DNA from: Pseudotabrizicola alkalilacus
Lineage (GTDB): Bacteria; Pseudomonadota; Alphaproteobacteria; Rhodobacterales; Rhodobacteraceae
Length of the DNA stretch: 64,000 bases
Direction: 5' to 3'
NCBI RefSeq assembly: GCF_003443995.1
Contig: NZ_QWEY01000001.1
Span: forward strand, 372,001 to 436,000
Shown: positions 62,533 to 64,000 of the stretch, one piece after another
Position numbering within the stretch: position 1 is the first letter of the stretch
Layout of the letters: every line of letters begins with the position of its first letter
Position numbers and translations under genes: made by a program
Notes under the pieces: model-generated
Database searches by the model: none
Seen by the model: only the letters and a program-made list of their open reading frames with translations
What the model was told of the DNA's origin: nothing

Positions 62533-62563
62533 GTGAGGCAGACCAAACCGGGAGGAAATCCAC

Positions 62564-63634
62564 ATGAAGGCCCTTCGCTTTCACGCCGCAAAAGACCTGC
62601 GCCTTGACGATATTGACGCGTTGCCTGTCCCTGGACCGGGGCAGGTGACGATCCGCAACCGCTTTGTCGGCATCTGCGGCACCGATCTGCACGAATATTC
62701 CTATGGGCCGATCTTTATTCCCAAAGAGCCGCATGCCTTTACCGGCGCGCAGGGGCCGCAGGTGCTGGGCCATGAGTTCGGCGGTGTGGTGACCGCTGTG
62801 GGTGAAGGCGTGACCCATGTGGTCGCTGGCGACCGGGTGTCGGTGCAGCCGCTGATCATGCCGCGCTCGGGCGATTACTTTGCCGACCGCGGGCTGTTCC
62901 ACCTGAGCCCCGATCTGGCGCTTGCGGGGCTGAGCTGGCTGTCGGGTGGCATGGCCGAGGCGGCGCTGCTGAACGATTACAACGTGGTGCGAATCCCCGA
63001 CAGCCTGACCGATGAAGAGGCGGCGCTGGTCGAGCCGACTGCGGTGGCGGTCTATGCCTGCGACCGCGGTGGCGTTGTGGCGGGCAACAGCGTTTTGGTG
63101 ACCGGGGCCGGGCCGATCGGCATGCTGACCTTGCTTGCGGCCAAGGCGTTTGGTGCCACGACGCTGTTCGTGTCGGACCTGAACGACACCCGGCTGGAGA
63201 TTGCGCAGCGCATTCTGCCCGGCGTCATCACCCTGAACCCCAAACGCGACGACATCGGCGCGCGCATCCGGGCCGCGACCGAAGGCGGGGTCGGCTGTGA
63301 TGTGGCGCTGGAATGTGTCGGCAATGAAAAGGCGCTTGGCAGCTGTCTGGATGCGGTGCGCAAACAGGGCGTCATCGTGCAGGTCGGCCTGCATCCGGGC
63401 AACAGCGGGCTGGACTGGTTTACCGTCACCTTCAAGGATGTCGATGTGCGCGGATCCTGGGCGTACCCGACACATCTGTGGCCGAGGGTGATTGACCTGA
63501 TCGCGACCGGCGCCATCCCGGCCAGCAAGGTGGTGACCAAAAAGATCCGGCTGGAGGAGGCGGTGGCTGAAGGGTTCGACACCCTGCTCGACCCGGCGGG
63601 CACGCATCTGAAGATCCTGATTGATCTGACCTGA
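62564..63634 (+). CDS. Zinc-type medium-chain alcohol dehydrogenase (2,3-butanediol dehydrogenase-like)
   Basis: A 356-residue MDR enzyme. Catalytic-zinc ligands C38 (GICGTD), H70-E71 (GHEFGG) and E157 (LVEPTAVA) are present, and the NAD-binding GAGPIG motif (about 177-182) is intact. The structural-zinc lobe, which has four cysteines in most members, has none (residues 97-112 read LIMPRSGDYFADRGLF), so the lobe is rearranged. Nearest known group is 2,3-butanediol/acetoin dehydrogenase, consistent with an AcoR-like neighbour. Substrate not proven. GGGAGGAAAT precedes the ATG. Confidence 0.88.
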   Translation: MKALRFHAAKDLRLDDIDALPVPGPGQVTIRNRFVGICGTDLHEYSYGPIFIPKEPHAFTGAQGPQVLGHEFGGVVTAVGEGVTHVVAGDRVSVQPLIMPRSGDYFADRGLFHLSPDLALAGLSWLSGGMAEAALLNDYNVVRIPDSLTDEEAALVEPTAVAVYACDRGGVVAGNSVLVTGAGPIGMLTLLAAKAFGATTLFVSDLNDTRLEIAQRILPGVITLNPKRDDIGARIRAATEGGVGCDVALECVGNEKALGSCLDAVRKQGVIVQVGLHPGNSGLDWFTVTFKDVDVRGSWAYPTHLWPRVIDLIATGAIPASKVVTKKIRLEEAVAEGFDTLLDPAGTHLKILIDLT

Positions 63635-63688
63635 CACCACGTGCCGCCTTGGGAGGGGCGGTGCCATTTACACCAAGGGAGGACTACC

Positions 63689-64000
63689 ATGCTTGATACC
63701 ACCCATCCGCAACTGGCGGCGCTGGTTGCGGATCTGGAACGCGCGCTGATTGCGCAGGATGCCGACGCGGTTGCCGCGCTGTTTGCAACCGACAGCTACT
63801 GGCGCGACCTTGCGGCCTTTACCTGGAACCTGAACACCAGTGAGGGCGCGGCGCAGATCCGCGCGATGGCGGCAGCGCAGCTGGCGCAGATCGCGCCAAA
63901 GGCGCTGACGCTGGACCCGGCCGAGACGGTGACCGAGGCTGACGGGGTGGCCGAGGGCTGGCTGGTGCTGGAAACCGCTGCGGGGCGCGGTGTCGGGCAT
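63689..64000 (+). CDS. NTF2-like N-terminal domain, probably of a flavin monooxygenase (cut by window edge)
   Basis: The 104 visible codons encode an NTF2/SnoaL-type domain: PQLAALVADLERALIAQDADAVAALFATDSYWRDLAAFTWNLNTSEGAAQIRAMAAAQL and a later GVAEGWLVLETAAGRGVGH. This exact domain precedes the FAD/NADP domains in a class of flavin-containing monooxygenase-like proteins of alphaproteobacteria, so the gene likely continues for about 500 more residues. GGGAGGAC precedes the ATG. It follows the dehydrogenase by 54 bases and may be co-transcribed. Confidence 0.75.
   Translation, partial: MLDTTHPQLAALVADLERALIAQDADAVAALFATDSYWRDLAAFTWNLNTSEGAAQIRAMAAAQLAQIAPKALTLDPAETVTEADGVAEGWLVLETAAGRGVGH

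Overview
The window reads as a chromosomal segment of a GC-rich alphaproteobacterium, most likely of the Rhodobacterales (Rhodobacter/Paracoccus/Roseobacter relatives). This rests on protein families and gene orders: perM-hdaA-ppk-ppx, hisD-UPF0262-phosphatase with infA-maf-RNase E/G-yacG-tRNA-Phe, the short alphaproteobacterial prolyl-tRNA synthetase, the DUF6497 and DUF4174 proteins, and a soluble NAD-linked formate dehydrogenase of the FdsGBAD type. No rRNA, CRISPR array, prophage or transposase was seen. Most lines of evidence are motif reading and recalled family knowledge; no database search was run.

Layout. 1-4 kb: start of a DEAD-box RNA helicase, an exported serine hydrolase, and a two-gene unit of PQQ-type sugar dehydrogenase and dihaem cytochrome c. 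4-14 kb: propionyl-CoA assimilation (pccB, pccA, methylmalonyl-CoA mutase) with small lipoproteins, unknown genes and a Y-family DNA polymerase between them; two copies of a TGCAAATTT motif lie upstream of pccB. 14-23 kb: a long leftward run from a PerM-type permease through hdaA, polyphosphate kinase and exopolyphosphatase to a VOC protein, an acetyltransferase, a TerB/J-domain protein, an endonuclease-fold protein and a small exported protein. 23-30 kb: a hairpin-rich gene-free stretch, a tiny basic protein, a haem lipoprotein, lolD and lolC, a hemolysin-III-family membrane protein, a WcbI-like protein and proS. 29.7-31.2 kb: an AT-rich island with a HigBA/RelE-type toxin-antitoxin pair whose antitoxin overlaps an unknown zinc-ribbon and membrane-anchored protein. 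31-38 kb: parE, a sugar-nucleotide epimerase-like SDR, a GST, a DUF1007/NicO metal exporter pair and a MATE transporter.

38-49 kb: hisD, UPF0262 and a low-molecular-weight phosphatase, then a 3.5-kb accessory block (HxlR regulator, NmrA-type oxidoreductase, SnoaL-like protein, acetyltransferase, nitrilase), then the infA-maf-RNase E/G-yacG operon, tRNA-Phe and polA. 49-54 kb: small unknowns, a GNAT, a zinc-finger protein, a hydroxypyruvate-isomerase-like protein, DUF1285, a GntR/FCD regulator and rsgA. 54.5-60.5 kb: the formate dehydrogenase operon fdsG-fdsB-fdsA-fdhD-fdsD behind a perfect LysR/OxyR-like inverted repeat. 60.5-64 kb: an AcoR-like activator that has lost the GAFTGA loop and the Walker B glutamate, divergent from a medium-chain dehydrogenase that carries a good -24/-12 type promoter, and the start of a probable NTF2-fused flavin monooxygenase.

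A family of dispersed palindromes (GGAGTATTT...AGCAGCAAT plus a GGGGGG-CTGG-CCCCCC stem) sits at four gene ends in 30 kb. The best candidates for something new are the toxin-antitoxin-linked zinc-ribbon/membrane protein, the defective-looking activator beside a sigma-54-like promoter, and this repeat family.
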